A DNA stretch of 64,000 bases from DRPN01 sp964599235 (lineage in GTDB: Bacteria; Bacteroidota; Bacteroidia; Bacteroidales; VadinHA17): assembly GCA_964599235.1 (NCBI GenBank), contig CAZRDX010000052.1, forward strand, positions 217,219 through 281,218, read 5' to 3'. A program made the translations under genes and the position numbers. The first letter of the stretch is position 1, and every line of letters begins with the position of its first letter. Of the stretch, positions 33,709 to 42,536 are shown piece after piece. The notes beneath the pieces were generated by a model, which worked only from the letters and a program-made list of their open reading frames with translations, did no database searches and had not been told where the DNA came from.

Positions 33709-36700
33709 TCACAGGAGGATGGCGGTGGCTCTTTTCTTGCCGTTCATGTAGATCTTCAGAGGCTCGCGGAAACGCACGTGACGGCAGAAGGTGCCCTGTT
33801 CGACCACCTTCTGGCTGCGCAGCACATCCCAGCGGATCAGGTCGTTCTCATCATAATGCTGCACCGAGAGGTAGCCGACGTTCATGGAGGTGACGTTGTG
33901 GAAGAAGTGGGAGCCCAGCGAGGCATCGAGCGGAAAATCCTCGAGGCTCGTCTCGACGATCACCTTGGCATGCGAGATCTGCGGCCAGTTGACGGGAATG
34001 CCTATGAAACGGTCGCGCGAACCCCACCGCCCCGGGCCGATGAGCACATAGTGCCGCTGGGCTTTCATCATCCCGGCGTTCATGGCGGCGATCTCCTCAG
34101 CCATCTCCTGCGTACGGGTGTTGTCAAAAAGGTCGGGATCGACATAGATCACATCGGTAATGGTGTCGATGGTGCCGTTGCCCATGCTGTGCGAACTGTA
34201 AAGCAGCAGACGCGAACGATCCAGCTTGTCGAAATCGATGCGTATGTCGAAGTCGGTGCCGATCATCGGCTTGATCTGCAGCAGGTAAAAGGATGCCCGG
34301 CCTTCCTCGTCCTTCTCCAGGTCGACGGCATATTCGATCTCGACGAGCGAGCCGAGGGCCTCACGGAAGATATCCAGCACCGTGTCGATGGTACGGGCCA
34401 GGGGGATGTAGTCGTACTTGAGGATATTGGCAAAGTTGACCACCCGCGGGCCTGCCACGTCGAGGCCCGGCTCGAGGCGGTCGTTGTCGGCATCGTACAC
34501 CGACACACAATGCTTGAGGGTGCCGTGATGCTCCGCTTCGCTCACCGGCAGACGCGCCAGACCCACCTCCTCCCCCTCCAGCAGGTCGAACTCTTTCTTC
34601 TCCAGATCGACAGCATAGAACTCCGTCTGCGAGTTCTTCAGCAGGTAACGGGTGTCGTACACCTCGTTGCGCGGATAACGGGGAGAGAAACGGTAGGCTT
34701 TCTCTCCTTCCATCACGTACTGTCCCAGTCCGATGGCGGCGATGGCAAAACCCTCTTCGGGCTCCATGTGGCCGATGGGATAGAAATTGTACGACTGGGC
34801 CGTACCGCTGATGTGGGGATAGAAATAACGGTCGTGGCGTCTTCCCACCACCTCCTGGATCACCACTGCCATCTTCTCCTCGTCGATCTTGTAGTCGATG
34901 GCCTCGAAATACTGCTTTGCCTGGGGTGAATAGATGGAGGCGAACACCAGCTTGACGGCCTGCTCGGCCTGGAGCAGTCGCACCTCCAGGTCGGGGTGCG
35001 AGTTGGGGAGGATGTAGGTGCGGAAGATGCCCGAGAAAGGCTGGGTAAGCGAGTCCTCCAAAAGGCTCGACGAACGGATGGCAATGGGGTCGTGGATCTT
35101 CTCCAGATAAATGCGCAGGCGTGCCTCCAGCTCGTCGGTGATGGTAGCCTCCACAAAACGACGCTGCAGCGCCTCGTAGTCCTTCTCCCGCACCGCATAC
35201 TCCCGCAGGCCGTTGCTGTCCATGAAGATGTCGAACTCGTCGGTGCCGACGATGGCCGTGCGCGGGGTGCGGATGTGGATGTCGGGCACCAGGTCGGAGA
35301 GCCCGAAACGATAGATGAGGGTGTTGGTGAAGGTGAGGCCTCTGCCTTTTCCTCCCAGCGATCCGGAGGAGAGGCTCACGATGTTCTTCTCGTCGACGAC
35401 GGCCTGCCGCGAGAAAGGCACCAGCTTGCCGCGGTCCTGCTCGCTGCGCCGCTGCCGCACCACACTCACCAGGAACTCGCGCAGCTCCTTGATGCTGTTG
35501 AAGTCGGAGACCTTCAGCGGGTTGATGATCCGCGCGATGCGCGTCTCCCCCCGCGCCATCAGCCACAACGAGAAATGGTTCTTCATCGCATGGTAGGCCA
35601 GCGAATCCTCCGGGATGGTCTTCAGGTAATCCTCGAACTCGTCCATCGACCGCGCCACGGCGATCTCGTTGCCGTCCTTGTCGCGGTAGACGAAGTGTCC
35701 GAATCCCAGGTAGTAATTGATGAAATGGCGCAGGTCCTGGAAGAGGGTCTCGGAGTTCTTGTCGATGAAGTTGGCATTGAGTTCCTCGGCCAGCGGTCTG
35801 TTCTCCGTCTCGTAGGATTGCAGGATGAGGGGCAGGGCGGGCATCCTTTTGCGGATGTATTGCAGCAGCTCGTATCCGGCACGGCTGTTCATGCGACCTT
35901 TGCGGGGGAAACGGGCGTCGGAGATCACCCCCAGCAGGTATTCGTGATAGAGGTCGACCAGCTCGACCGCCTCCTCGTAGGTGGTGGCCAGCAGCACCTT
36001 CGGCCGCGCCCGCAGCTTCAGCACCTTGTATCGGTCGTCCATGCCCACATCCTCAATGAGGCTGCGTGTCTGCTCCAGGATGGTGGTGTAAAGCACAGGC
36101 AGATAACGGGAGAAATATTTCGTGTTGTCCTCCACCAGCAGGATGATGCGTGTATAGGCGATGCGCGTGTCGTTGGGGGCGTTCACCCGGTCCTCCAGCA
36201 GCTTCACCATGGCGAAGAAGACCTTCGAGTCGCCGTTCCATACGAAGAAATGATCGAAAGGCTCCAGTCGCCGCAGCTCATGCCGCACCAAGGGAATGTC
36301 GTTGTTGTTGTTGAGCAGCAGGTAGACCGGCATGTATGAATAGAGGCGCTTGATCTTGCGGTAAAGACGTATGGGGCTCTTCTTGTCGGCCCCCAGCATG
36401 ATGATGACCAGGTCGAAATGTTTTTTCTTGAGCCGCTCCAGCGCCTCCTCGCCCGACGACACCGCCGTGATGCGGGGGATGGAGGTGAGGTTGAGCTGGT
36501 GGTACTCCCCCAGGATGTGATCGGAGAACTGTCCTTCGCCCTCGATGCTGAAAGCATCATAGAGGCTGGCCACCAGGAGGATCTCTCGCACCTTGAAGGG
36601 CATCAGGTCGTGGAAGATGTCGCGGTCGGCGTTGTGTTTATCCAGGAAACGCTGCAGCAGCTTGCGGCTGGTGAGGCCGCGTTCCTCGTCGCTCAGCTGC

Positions 36701-37173
36701 TCCCGCGCCGCCCGGTCATGGTCAAAGACCGCCCGGCTCTTCATCCTGTTGATGTAGGTGGTCACAATGCGTGTGATCTCTTCCAGGATCATCTGATCGC
36801 GGCGCAAAGCCACATCGGGCGGCTCATCCTCGGGGAGATACTCCCGCGAATAATAGAGACTGATGGACCCTTTTTCCCCGTCCAGTGTCTCGAAATCGCG
36901 TGTGATGAAGGTGGCCGTCACCTCAAAATCAGGTGATTCGTACCTTTGGTCCTCATAGACGATGCGCACATGGATCCCATCGGGCAGTACCGAATGCTTG
37001 CGGATCAGATGGATCAGCTGGACAAAGGTTTCCTGCAACGGTCGGTTCTGGCGGATGATCTCGTACGCCTCATTGACGCAGGCCAGCTCCTCCAGATGGA
37101 GGCTTTTCTCCGCCACCACGTGACGCAATCGTTTCTCTTCCCTGGATGTCTCCATAATGGTTGGATGTTTCAC
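33709..37173 (-). CDS. PEP-synthase-like ATP-grasp protein with GAF-like and receiver-like domains, copy 2
   Basis: 1154 residues (or 1148 from the Met at 37155). Compared with its neighbour it has an extra N-terminal GAF-like sensor (about 60-140: IHVRIVYEDQRYESPDFEVT, ISLYYSREYLPEDEPPD) of the kind found in bacterial histidine kinases. Then come a receiver-like domain lacking the Asp (DLVIIMLGAD), a second one with VEDN and ISDARFPRKG, the ATP-binding domain (GGKGRGLTFT, IRSSSLLEDSLTQPFSGIF) and the ending LIGPGRWGSRDRFIGIPV. No swivel-domain histidine motif is visible. Domain order is the same as copy 1, so the pair arose by tandem duplication. First gene of a two-gene operon with a -7 box at 37183. 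Confidence 0.85.
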   Translation of the reverse strand: MKHPTIMETSREEKRLRHVVAEKSLHLEELACVNEAYEIIRQNRPLQETFVQLIHLIRKHSVLPDGIHVRIVYEDQRYESPDFEVTATFITRDFETLDGEKGSISLYYSREYLPEDEPPDVALRRDQMILEEITRIVTTYINRMKSRAVFDHDRAAREQLSDEERGLTSRKLLQRFLDKHNADRDIFHDLMPFKVREILLVASLYDAFSIEGEGQFSDHILGEYHQLNLTSIPRITAVSSGEEALERLKKKHFDLVIIMLGADKKSPIRLYRKIKRLYSYMPVYLLLNNNNDIPLVRHELRRLEPFDHFFVWNGDSKVFFAMVKLLEDRVNAPNDTRIAYTRIILLVEDNTKYFSRYLPVLYTTILEQTRSLIEDVGMDDRYKVLKLRARPKVLLATTYEEAVELVDLYHEYLLGVISDARFPRKGRMNSRAGYELLQYIRKRMPALPLILQSYETENRPLAEELNANFIDKNSETLFQDLRHFINYYLGFGHFVYRDKDGNEIAVARSMDEFEDYLKTIPEDSLAYHAMKNHFSLWLMARGETRIARIINPLKVSDFNSIKELREFLVSVVRQRRSEQDRGKLVPFSRQAVVDEKNIVSLSSGSLGGKGRGLTFTNTLIYRFGLSDLVPDIHIRTPRTAIVGTDEFDIFMDSNGLREYAVREKDYEALQRRFVEATITDELEARLRIYLEKIHDPIAIRSSSLLEDSLTQPFSGIFRTYILPNSHPDLEVRLLQAEQAVKLVFASIYSPQAKQYFEAIDYKIDEEKMAVVIQEVVGRRHDRYFYPHISGTAQSYNFYPIGHMEPEEGFAIAAIGLGQYVMEGEKAYRFSPRYPRNEVYDTRYLLKNSQTEFYAVDLEKKEFDLLEGEEVGLARLPVSEAEHHGTLKHCVSVYDADNDRLEPGLDVAGPRVVNFANILKYDYIPLARTIDTVLDIFREALGSLVEIEYAVDLEKDEEGRASFYLLQIKPMIGTDFDIRIDFDKLDRSRLLLYSSHSMGNGTIDTITDVIYVDPDLFDNTRTQEMAEEIAAMNAGMMKAQRHYVLIGPGRWGSRDRFIGIPVNWPQISHAKVIVETSLEDFPLDASLGSHFFHNVTSMNVGYLSVQHYDENDLIRWDVLRSQKVVEQGTFCRHVRFREPLKIYMNGKKRATAILL

Positions 37174-37182
37174 CTGCTACGG

Positions 37183-37190
37183 CAAAAGTA
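37183..37190 (-). promoter_or_regulatory. -7 box of the two giant PEP-synthase-like genes
   Basis: Reverse-strand TACTTTTG, 9 bases before the first ATG (37173) and 27 before the second (37155). The short distance favours the second Met or a leaderless message. Confidence 0.5.
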
Positions 37191-37235
37191 AAGATAAGGC
37201 TTCCGCAGCGAAACCCAAAACGGCCCCGGGACAGC

Positions 37236-37276
37236 AGCAAAAAAGAAAGGCTCCCGCAGGAGCCCTTCGTTTTTTC
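37236..37276 (-). terminator. terminator after the 2-oxoacid:ferredoxin oxidoreductase genes
   Basis: GGCTCC (37249-37254) pairs with GGAGCC (37259-37264). Read on the reverse strand it lies about 27 bases after the korB stop and is followed by TTTCTTTTTT. The forward side also has a T run. Confidence 0.75.
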
Positions 37277-37290
37277 CGTATGACCGGTGT

Positions 37291-38316
37291 TCATTCCACC
37301 TTCCAGGTGGCTCCGCTGTGCAGCAGATCGGTCATGTTGCGTATCTTCGAGTTCTCTTTCACCTTCTCGATCTGGATGTGCACCGACGCATCGTAGGTGG
37401 GTGCCGCCACGTTGCGGATGACACCGATGGCCACGGGATGGCTTGGCCACTTCATGTTCACCAGCATCATGTGAAGACCGGGGTTATTCACCTTGCTGTC
37501 GTGGACCAGGATGTCCTTCTCGGTGATGCCGTTCTCGCCCAGTTTCACCACTTTCAGCTGCATCCCGTCCAGGATCAGTCCTTTGTCCCGGTTCTTCCCG
37601 AAGATCATCGGTTCTCCGTCCTGGAGATAGATGATGCGGTCGTCCTTGTGCTCTTTATCAAGGATATCGGCATAGGCACCGTCGTTGTAGATCACACAGT
37701 TCTGCAGGATCTCCACCACGGAGGTCCCTTCGTGCCGGGCGGCCTGCATATAGATCTCCACCGAGTGTTTGATGTCGGTGTCGATGGCGCGGGCGAAAAA
37801 TTTGCCCTGGGCGCCGATGACCAGCTCGCCGGGGTTGAACGGCGATTCCACCGTCCCGTAGGGCGAGGTCTTGGTCACCTGCCCTTTCACCGACGTGGGG
37901 GAATACTGTCCCTTGGTGAGGCCGTAGATCCGGTTGTTGAACAACAGGATGTTGATGTCGACGTTTCGGCGTACGGCGTGGATGAGGTGGTTGCCGCCGA
38001 TGGCCAGTGAGTCGCCGTCGCCGGTGATGGTCCACACTGAAAGGTCGGGATTGGCCACCTTCACGCCTGTCGAGATGGCGGCAGCACGACCGTGGATGCC
38101 GTGAAAGCCATAGGTGTTCATGTAATAAGGAAAGCGGGAGGAACAGCCGATGCCGGAGACCACCGCATATTTCTCCCGGCGTATACCCAGCTGGGCCATG
38201 GCCCGCTGCACACTTGCCAGAATGGCATGATCACCACAACCGGGACACCATCTGACCTCCTGGTCGCTCTTGAAATCTTTGGGCGTATATACCACTTTGT
38301 TCTCTTCTGTAGCCAT
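37291..38316 (-). CDS. korB: 2-oxoacid:ferredoxin oxidoreductase, beta (TPP) subunit
   Basis: 341 residues. The N-terminal WCPGCGDHAI gives iron-sulfur cysteines; GIGCSSRFPYYMNTYGFHGI and the TPP/Mg motif ITGDGDSLAIGGNHLIHAVR with LLFNNRIYGLTKGQYSPTS identify the subunit. With KorA it oxidises a 2-oxoacid plus CoA to acyl-CoA, CO2 and reduced ferredoxin. 2-Oxoglutarate is the likely substrate given similarity to KorAB, but 2-oxoisovalerate or pyruvate cannot be excluded. Four bases follow the korA stop. Confidence 0.92.
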   Translation of the reverse strand: MATEENKVVYTPKDFKSDQEVRWCPGCGDHAILASVQRAMAQLGIRREKYAVVSGIGCSSRFPYYMNTYGFHGIHGRAAAISTGVKVANPDLSVWTITGDGDSLAIGGNHLIHAVRRNVDINILLFNNRIYGLTKGQYSPTSVKGQVTKTSPYGTVESPFNPGELVIGAQGKFFARAIDTDIKHSVEIYMQAARHEGTSVVEILQNCVIYNDGAYADILDKEHKDDRIIYLQDGEPMIFGKNRDKGLILDGMQLKVVKLGENGITEKDILVHDSKVNNPGLHMMLVNMKWPSHPVAIGVIRNVAAPTYDASVHIQIEKVKENSKIRNMTDLLHSGATWKVE

Positions 38317-38319
38317 GAT

Positions 38320-40161
38320 CTATTCCTCCAGTAATTTTATAGCTGCTTCCTTGATCTCTGCCACCGTGAAGGGAAGACCCTGTATTTTGTTGAGCTGGTG
38401 GTACTCGTACTGCTGGAAGTTCATCCGCAGGTAGTTGGCGAACTGGCCGAGGTTGAGTTCGCATACGAGGATCTTCTTGAAGCGTCCCAGCACCTCGGCC
38501 GCATTGGCCGGCAGGGGATAGATGTAGTTGAAGTGGGCCAGTCCCACCTTCTTCCCTTCCTGGTTAAGCTCTTCCATGGCCGAAACCAGGTGGCCGTAAG
38601 TACTTCCCCAGCCCACCAGCAGCAGGTCGCCCTCCTGGGCCCCTTCGACGGTCTGTTCGGGGATGTCACGGACCATCCTCTTCACTTTTTCGGCCCTGAT
38701 GTGGGTCATCTTCTCATGGTTGAGCGGGTCGTAGGAGACGTTGCCGGTGATCTCGTCCTTCTCGAGGCCGCCAATACGGTGTTCGAGGCCGGGGGTGCCG
38801 GGGATGGCCCATCCGCGCACCAGGGTTTCCGGATCGCGGCGGTAGGGCATGTAGTCTTTGGTACCTTCCGGCACGATGGGCGGTTTGATCTCAGGCAGGT
38901 CGTTCATGTCGGGGATACGGAACGGCTCGGAGCCGTTGGCCAGGAAGCCGTCGGTGAGCAGCAGCACGGGGGTCATGTGCTCCAGGGCCAGGCGCGAAGC
39001 CTCGAAGGCGTAGTGGAAGCAGTTGGCCGGGGTGCTGGCCGCCACGACCGCCACGGGGCTCTCGCCGTTACGGCCCCAGAGGGCCTGCATCAGATCCGAC
39101 TGTTCGGTCTTGGTGGGCAGCCCCGTGGAAGGGCCTCCCCGCTGCACGTCGACGACCACCAGCGGCAACTCGGTGATCACCGCCAGCCCCAGCGCCTCCG
39201 ACTTGAGCGCCAGCCCCGGACCCGAAGTGGTGGTGGCCGCCAGCAAACCCGCAAAAGAAGCACCGATGGAGGTGGTGATGCCGGCGATCTCATCCTCAGC
39301 CTGTACGGTGATCACTCCCAGATCCTTGCGTAATGCCAGCTCCTCCAGGATACCCGTGGCCGGCGTGATGGGATATGACCCTACAAAAAGCTGCAGACCC
39401 GCTTTCTCGGCAGCGGCGATCAGCCCCCACGCCGTAGCCGTATTGCCGTTGATGTTGCGATAAGTACCCTTCTCGATCTCGGCGGGTTTCACCACATAGG
39501 TGGAATGCAGCGCCTCGATCGTCTCAGCATAATAATACCCCGCCTTCAACACTTTCTCGTTGGCCTTGACGATCTCCGGCTTGGTCTTGAACTTCTGTTT
39601 GAAGAATTCTTCTGTGTATTTCAGCGGCCTGTTGAAAAGCCAGTAGATCATCCCGAGGGCGAACATGTTCTTCGAACGCAGGACGGTCTTCATGTCAAGC
39701 CCCATGTCTTTGAGCGCTTCCTTGGTCAGGGAAGTGATGGGAGCGGGGATGACGTTGTAATCCTGTAACCCCTCTTCGGCAATGGGATCCTCCTTATAGC
39801 CGGCTTTCTGGATGTTCTTGGGAGTGAAATTGTCCCGGTCGTAGATGATCGTTGCACCCGGCTTGAGCCAGCGTGCATTGGCCTTCAGGGCAGCAGGATT
39901 CATGGCCACCAGCACATCGGCCAGGTCACCCGGGGTACGTACATCGGTATGTCCGATATGTACCTGAAAACCTGAAACACCCCCTACCGTGCCTTGCGGT
40001 GCCCGTATCTCTGCAGGATAATCGGGGAAAGTGGCAATGTCATTACCCAACAGTGCCGCCGTGTTCGAGAAAAGCGTCCCCGTCAGCTGCATGCCATCAC
40101 CCGAATCGCCTGAAAAGCGGATCACCACATCTTCAAGCTCAATGGTCTTCCTCTTTGTCAT
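38320..40161 (-). CDS. korA: 2-oxoacid:ferredoxin oxidoreductase, fused gamma-alpha subunit
   Basis: 613 residues. The N-terminal gamma domain (about 1-195) begins VVIRFSGDSGDGMQLTGTLF and has TFPDYPAEIRAPQGTVGGVS. The alpha part has FVGSYPITPATGILEELA, QAEDEIAGITTSIGASFAGL and VDVQRGGPSTGLPTKTEQSD, followed by the LVGWGSTYG domain near the C-terminus. Gamma-alpha fusion is usual for KorA in Bacteroidota. The 5' untranslated region contains a 34-base palindrome (40194-40227). Confidence 0.93.
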   Translation of the reverse strand: MTKRKTIELEDVVIRFSGDSGDGMQLTGTLFSNTAALLGNDIATFPDYPAEIRAPQGTVGGVSGFQVHIGHTDVRTPGDLADVLVAMNPAALKANARWLKPGATIIYDRDNFTPKNIQKAGYKEDPIAEEGLQDYNVIPAPITSLTKEALKDMGLDMKTVLRSKNMFALGMIYWLFNRPLKYTEEFFKQKFKTKPEIVKANEKVLKAGYYYAETIEALHSTYVVKPAEIEKGTYRNINGNTATAWGLIAAAEKAGLQLFVGSYPITPATGILEELALRKDLGVITVQAEDEIAGITTSIGASFAGLLAATTTSGPGLALKSEALGLAVITELPLVVVDVQRGGPSTGLPTKTEQSDLMQALWGRNGESPVAVVAASTPANCFHYAFEASRLALEHMTPVLLLTDGFLANGSEPFRIPDMNDLPEIKPPIVPEGTKDYMPYRRDPETLVRGWAIPGTPGLEHRIGGLEKDEITGNVSYDPLNHEKMTHIRAEKVKRMVRDIPEQTVEGAQEGDLLLVGWGSTYGHLVSAMEELNQEGKKVGLAHFNYIYPLPANAAEVLGRFKKILVCELNLGQFANYLRMNFQQYEYHQLNKIQGLPFTVAEIKEAAIKLLEE

Positions 40162-40193
40162 GAATGAAATTTTTGTTTGTATCCTATTATGTT

Positions 40194-40227
40194 AAATGCA
40201 TATAATGGCCAGGCCATATATGCATTT
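40194..40227. repeat. near-perfect palindrome in the korA leader
   Basis: AAATGCATATAATGGCC and GGCCATATATGCATTT are inverted copies around a single A, with one bulged base. On the reverse strand it lies between the -7 box (40265-40272) and the korA ATG (40161), so it would form a strong hairpin in the mRNA leader or serve as an operator for a dimeric regulator. Confidence 0.8.
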
Positions 40228-40264
40228 GCGTATTCCTTAACATGCCGGTTCCCTGTCTGAGTGG

Positions 40265-40272
40265 CAAAATTA
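40265..40272 (-). promoter_or_regulatory. -7 box of korAB
   Basis: Reverse-strand TAATTTTG (TAnnTTTG), giving a leader of about 95 bases that includes the palindrome at 40194-40227. Confidence 0.5.
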
Positions 40273-40373
40273 AGTATTTTATCGCACCACACCCTCCCTA
40301 AAGATATGTTTTTTAATACTTTTTTTACCTTTATTGTCACATTAATCTTTTGGTACACCGAAATACAAGCCGT

Positions 40374-40901
40374 ATGATCATCAGGGAAGTAAGGGGAAAG
40401 CAGCCGGTACTGGGGCGTGACTGTTTTGTGGCAGAGAATGCGGTCCTTATCGGCGACGTGGTACTGGGCGACCAATGTTCGGTATGGTACGGGTCAGTGC
40501 TTCGCGGCGATGTCAATTCCATCCGCATCGGACACCGGGTGAACATCCAGGACGGATGCATTCTGCATACCACTTACAATAAGACGGTGATCGAGATGGG
40601 AAATGATGTTTCGCTGGGACACCGCGTATTGCTCCACGGGACCATGGTCGAGGATGAGGTGCTCATCGGCATGGGAGCCATCCTGATGGATCATGTGTAT
40701 GTGGGCACCCATGCGATCATTGCCGCGGGAGCGCTGCTGCTCGAACATACAAGGGTCGAACCCCGCAGCATCTGGGGTGGGGTCCCCGCCCGTAAAATAG
40801 GCGAAGTGACCGACGAACAAGTGGAACAACTCATCCGCGCCACCGCCCGCAACTACATCCGCTATGCCGGCTGGTACCGCCAGCCTCTCACCAACGACTG
40901 A
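40374..40901 (+). CDS. gamma-carbonic anhydrase family protein
   Basis: 175 residues from MIIREVRGKQPVLGRDCFVA. Left-handed beta-helix hexapeptide pattern runs from about 12 to 130 (AVLIGDVVLGDQCSVWYGSV, NSIRIGHRVNIQDGCILHTT). Zinc-type histidines occur in ILHTTY, SLGHRVLLHG. WGGVPARKIGEV and a C-terminal helix with YAGWYR end the protein. Members are called YrdA/PaaY-like; hydratase activity is not certain. Stand-alone gene divergent from korA. Confidence 0.9.
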   Translation: MIIREVRGKQPVLGRDCFVAENAVLIGDVVLGDQCSVWYGSVLRGDVNSIRIGHRVNIQDGCILHTTYNKTVIEMGNDVSLGHRVLLHGTMVEDEVLIGMGAILMDHVYVGTHAIIAAGALLLEHTRVEPRSIWGGVPARKIGEVTDEQVEQLIRATARNYIRYAGWYRQPLTND

Positions 40902-40995
40902 ACCACCCTGCCACTCACCCGTCCGGTGACCCAGCTGGACAATATCTCCACTTCTATCTGTCTGTCAGTAAATTAAAAGACTTCTGCAACAAAAA

Positions 40996-41037
40996 TACCT
41001 ATTTAAATTCCCATTTAAATAAGTTTTTAAATAGGTA
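40996..41037. repeat. AT-rich 12-base inverted repeat between the gamma-CA gene and murI
   Basis: TACCTATTTAAA (40996-41007) and TTTAAATAGGTA (41026-41037) are perfect inverted copies around an 18-base spacer that itself contains ATTTAAAT. It lies between two convergent stops and may act as a terminator for both, although no long T run follows. Confidence 0.7.
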
Positions 41038-41061
41038 GACAAATGACCGGAAAGCGGCGGA

Positions 41062-41889
41062 TCAGTTCTCTTCTTTCCAGAGGTCGAGTTTTCTGAGGGT
41101 GATGCGTTCCTCGAAGAACATGCCAGCGATCCTGGCGAAATAGTCGGTATAATCCGAAACATAGAAAAGATGCTCGTCATCGCGGGCGGGTGTTTCCCGC
41201 AGCAGGCCGCGCCGGGTCAGCAGATCCCGCACACTGCGTGCTACAATGACCGCCGTGTCGAGGATCTCGACCGAGAAATCATAGAATTTGCTGATCTGGT
41301 TCTTGATGATGGGATAGTGGGTACATCCCAGGATGAGTGCCTCCACCGAACGGATGGGCTCCTGCGAGAGATAGGCCCGGATGATGGCATTGCTGATATC
41401 GTCGTAGATGAACCCTTCCTCGATCATCGGCACGAAAAGAGGGGTGGCCAGGGAGATCACGCGGGCTTCGGGGCTTTTCGCCCGGATCTTTTTCTCGTAC
41501 GCTCCTGAGGCAATGGTAGCCTTGGTACCGATGACCCCCACACGGGCGGGGGCCAGATGTTTCACATAATAGTCCACCACAGGATCGATGACATTGACCA
41601 CCGGCACCGCATCGCCGTACGCTTCCTGTAAAGGCTCATAGGCCACCGACGAGGCGGAGTTGCAGGCGATCACCACCGCCTTGCACCCCTCCTCCACCAG
41701 AAAAGCGGTGATGCGACGGGCATAATGCAGGATCGCCTCGGGCGACTTCTCCCCGTACGGCAGATGGGCCGTATCCCCAAAGTAGATCATACGCTCGTTG
41801 GGCAAGAGCTGCCGGATGGCATGAGCCACCGTCAGCCCCCCTACCCCAGAATCGAAAACACCTATCGGCTTGTCGCGGAATGTGCTCAT
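41062..41889 (-). CDS. murI: glutamate racemase
   Basis: 275 residues. IGVFDSGVGGLTVAHAIRQL, IYFGDTAHLPYGEKS, the first catalytic Cys in VIACNSAS and the second in LGCTHYPII are all present. It makes D-glutamate for peptidoglycan in the cytoplasm. It is the last gene of the envelope cluster, but a strong terminator (41901-41933) stands between it and ompH, only a dozen bases before its start. Confidence 0.97.
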   Translation of the reverse strand: MSTFRDKPIGVFDSGVGGLTVAHAIRQLLPNERMIYFGDTAHLPYGEKSPEAILHYARRITAFLVEEGCKAVVIACNSASSVAYEPLQEAYGDAVPVVNVIDPVVDYYVKHLAPARVGVIGTKATIASGAYEKKIRAKSPEARVISLATPLFVPMIEEGFIYDDISNAIIRAYLSQEPIRSVEALILGCTHYPIIKNQISKFYDFSVEILDTAVIVARSVRDLLTRRGLLRETPARDDEHLFYVSDYTDYFARIAGMFFEERITLRKLDLWKEEN

Positions 41890-41900
41890 CGTACAAAAAC

Positions 41901-41933
41901 AAAAAAAGAAAGACCATCCGCCGATGGTCTTTC
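41901..41933 (-). terminator. strong terminator between ompH and murI
   Basis: GAAAGACCATC (41908-41918) and GATGGTCTTTC (41923-41933) form an 11-pair stem with a four-base loop; on the reverse strand a seven-T run follows. It ends the ompH transcript just before the murI ATG at 41889. Confidence 0.9.
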
Positions 41934-41955
41934 CGTATCTTTCATCCCTTCCAGA

Positions 41956-42471
41956 TCATTCTATACCAAGTTTCTTCTTCACCAGCGGGAGGATGTCGAC
42001 ACTCTTCTCCGAATAGTAGAGGATCGACCCCGACGCCACATCAAAGATATAAATAAATCCGTTCTCACGAGCCACATCCTTGATGGCCTGGTTGGCCTTG
42101 TCGATGATGGGTTGCATCAGTTCCTGCTGTTTTTTCTGCATCTCCTGCTGAGCAGCCACCTGGAAATCCTGGATGCTCTTCTGCAGGCGCATCAGTTCCT
42201 CCTCCTTCGTCTTGCGGATCAGGTCGGTGAGCTGATCCATCTGTTGCTGATAATCCTGCAGCTTCTTGTTGTATTCCACCTGCAACTCATCCATCTGGTT
42301 CTGAAGATCCTGGGTGAAACGCTGCATCTGGACCTGTGCACTGTCGTATTCAGGCATCGCCTTGAGCAGTTCCTGACTATTGATGTGTCCGAACTTCAGC
42401 TGCTGGGCACGGAGCGAAAAAGAAGCACCGGCCAGCACGATGATCATAAGGAATGCAATGGTTCTTTTCAT
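41956..42471 (-). CDS. OmpH/Skp family outer-membrane protein chaperone, second copy
   Basis: 171 residues with a signal peptide (MKRTIAFLMIIVLAGASFSL, cleaved after the ALRA-like SLRA). The mature protein begins QQLKFGHINSQELLKAMPEY and is a long Gln/Lys-rich coiled coil (about 45-125) ending in VASGSILYYSEKSVDI. Skp-like trimers hold unfolded outer-membrane proteins in the periplasm. Located with its paralogue directly downstream of bamA, its functional partner. Confidence 0.93.
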   Translation of the reverse strand: MKRTIAFLMIIVLAGASFSLRAQQLKFGHINSQELLKAMPEYDSAQVQMQRFTQDLQNQMDELQVEYNKKLQDYQQQMDQLTDLIRKTKEEELMRLQKSIQDFQVAAQQEMQKKQQELMQPIIDKANQAIKDVARENGFIYIFDVASGSILYYSEKSVDILPLVKKKLGIE

Positions 42472-42536
42472 GGTTCTGTGATTGATTCAGTGATTGATAA
42501 GTTCCTTTATTGAATTGTCGGGCATAAAGGTAACAA

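Noticed and set aside
31848..33893. 681-codon forward ORF opposite the 1000-residue ATP-grasp protein
   Set aside because: It is a shadow of a recognised coding frame. The translation is rich in His, Arg and Val with no domain, and it has no promoter box.
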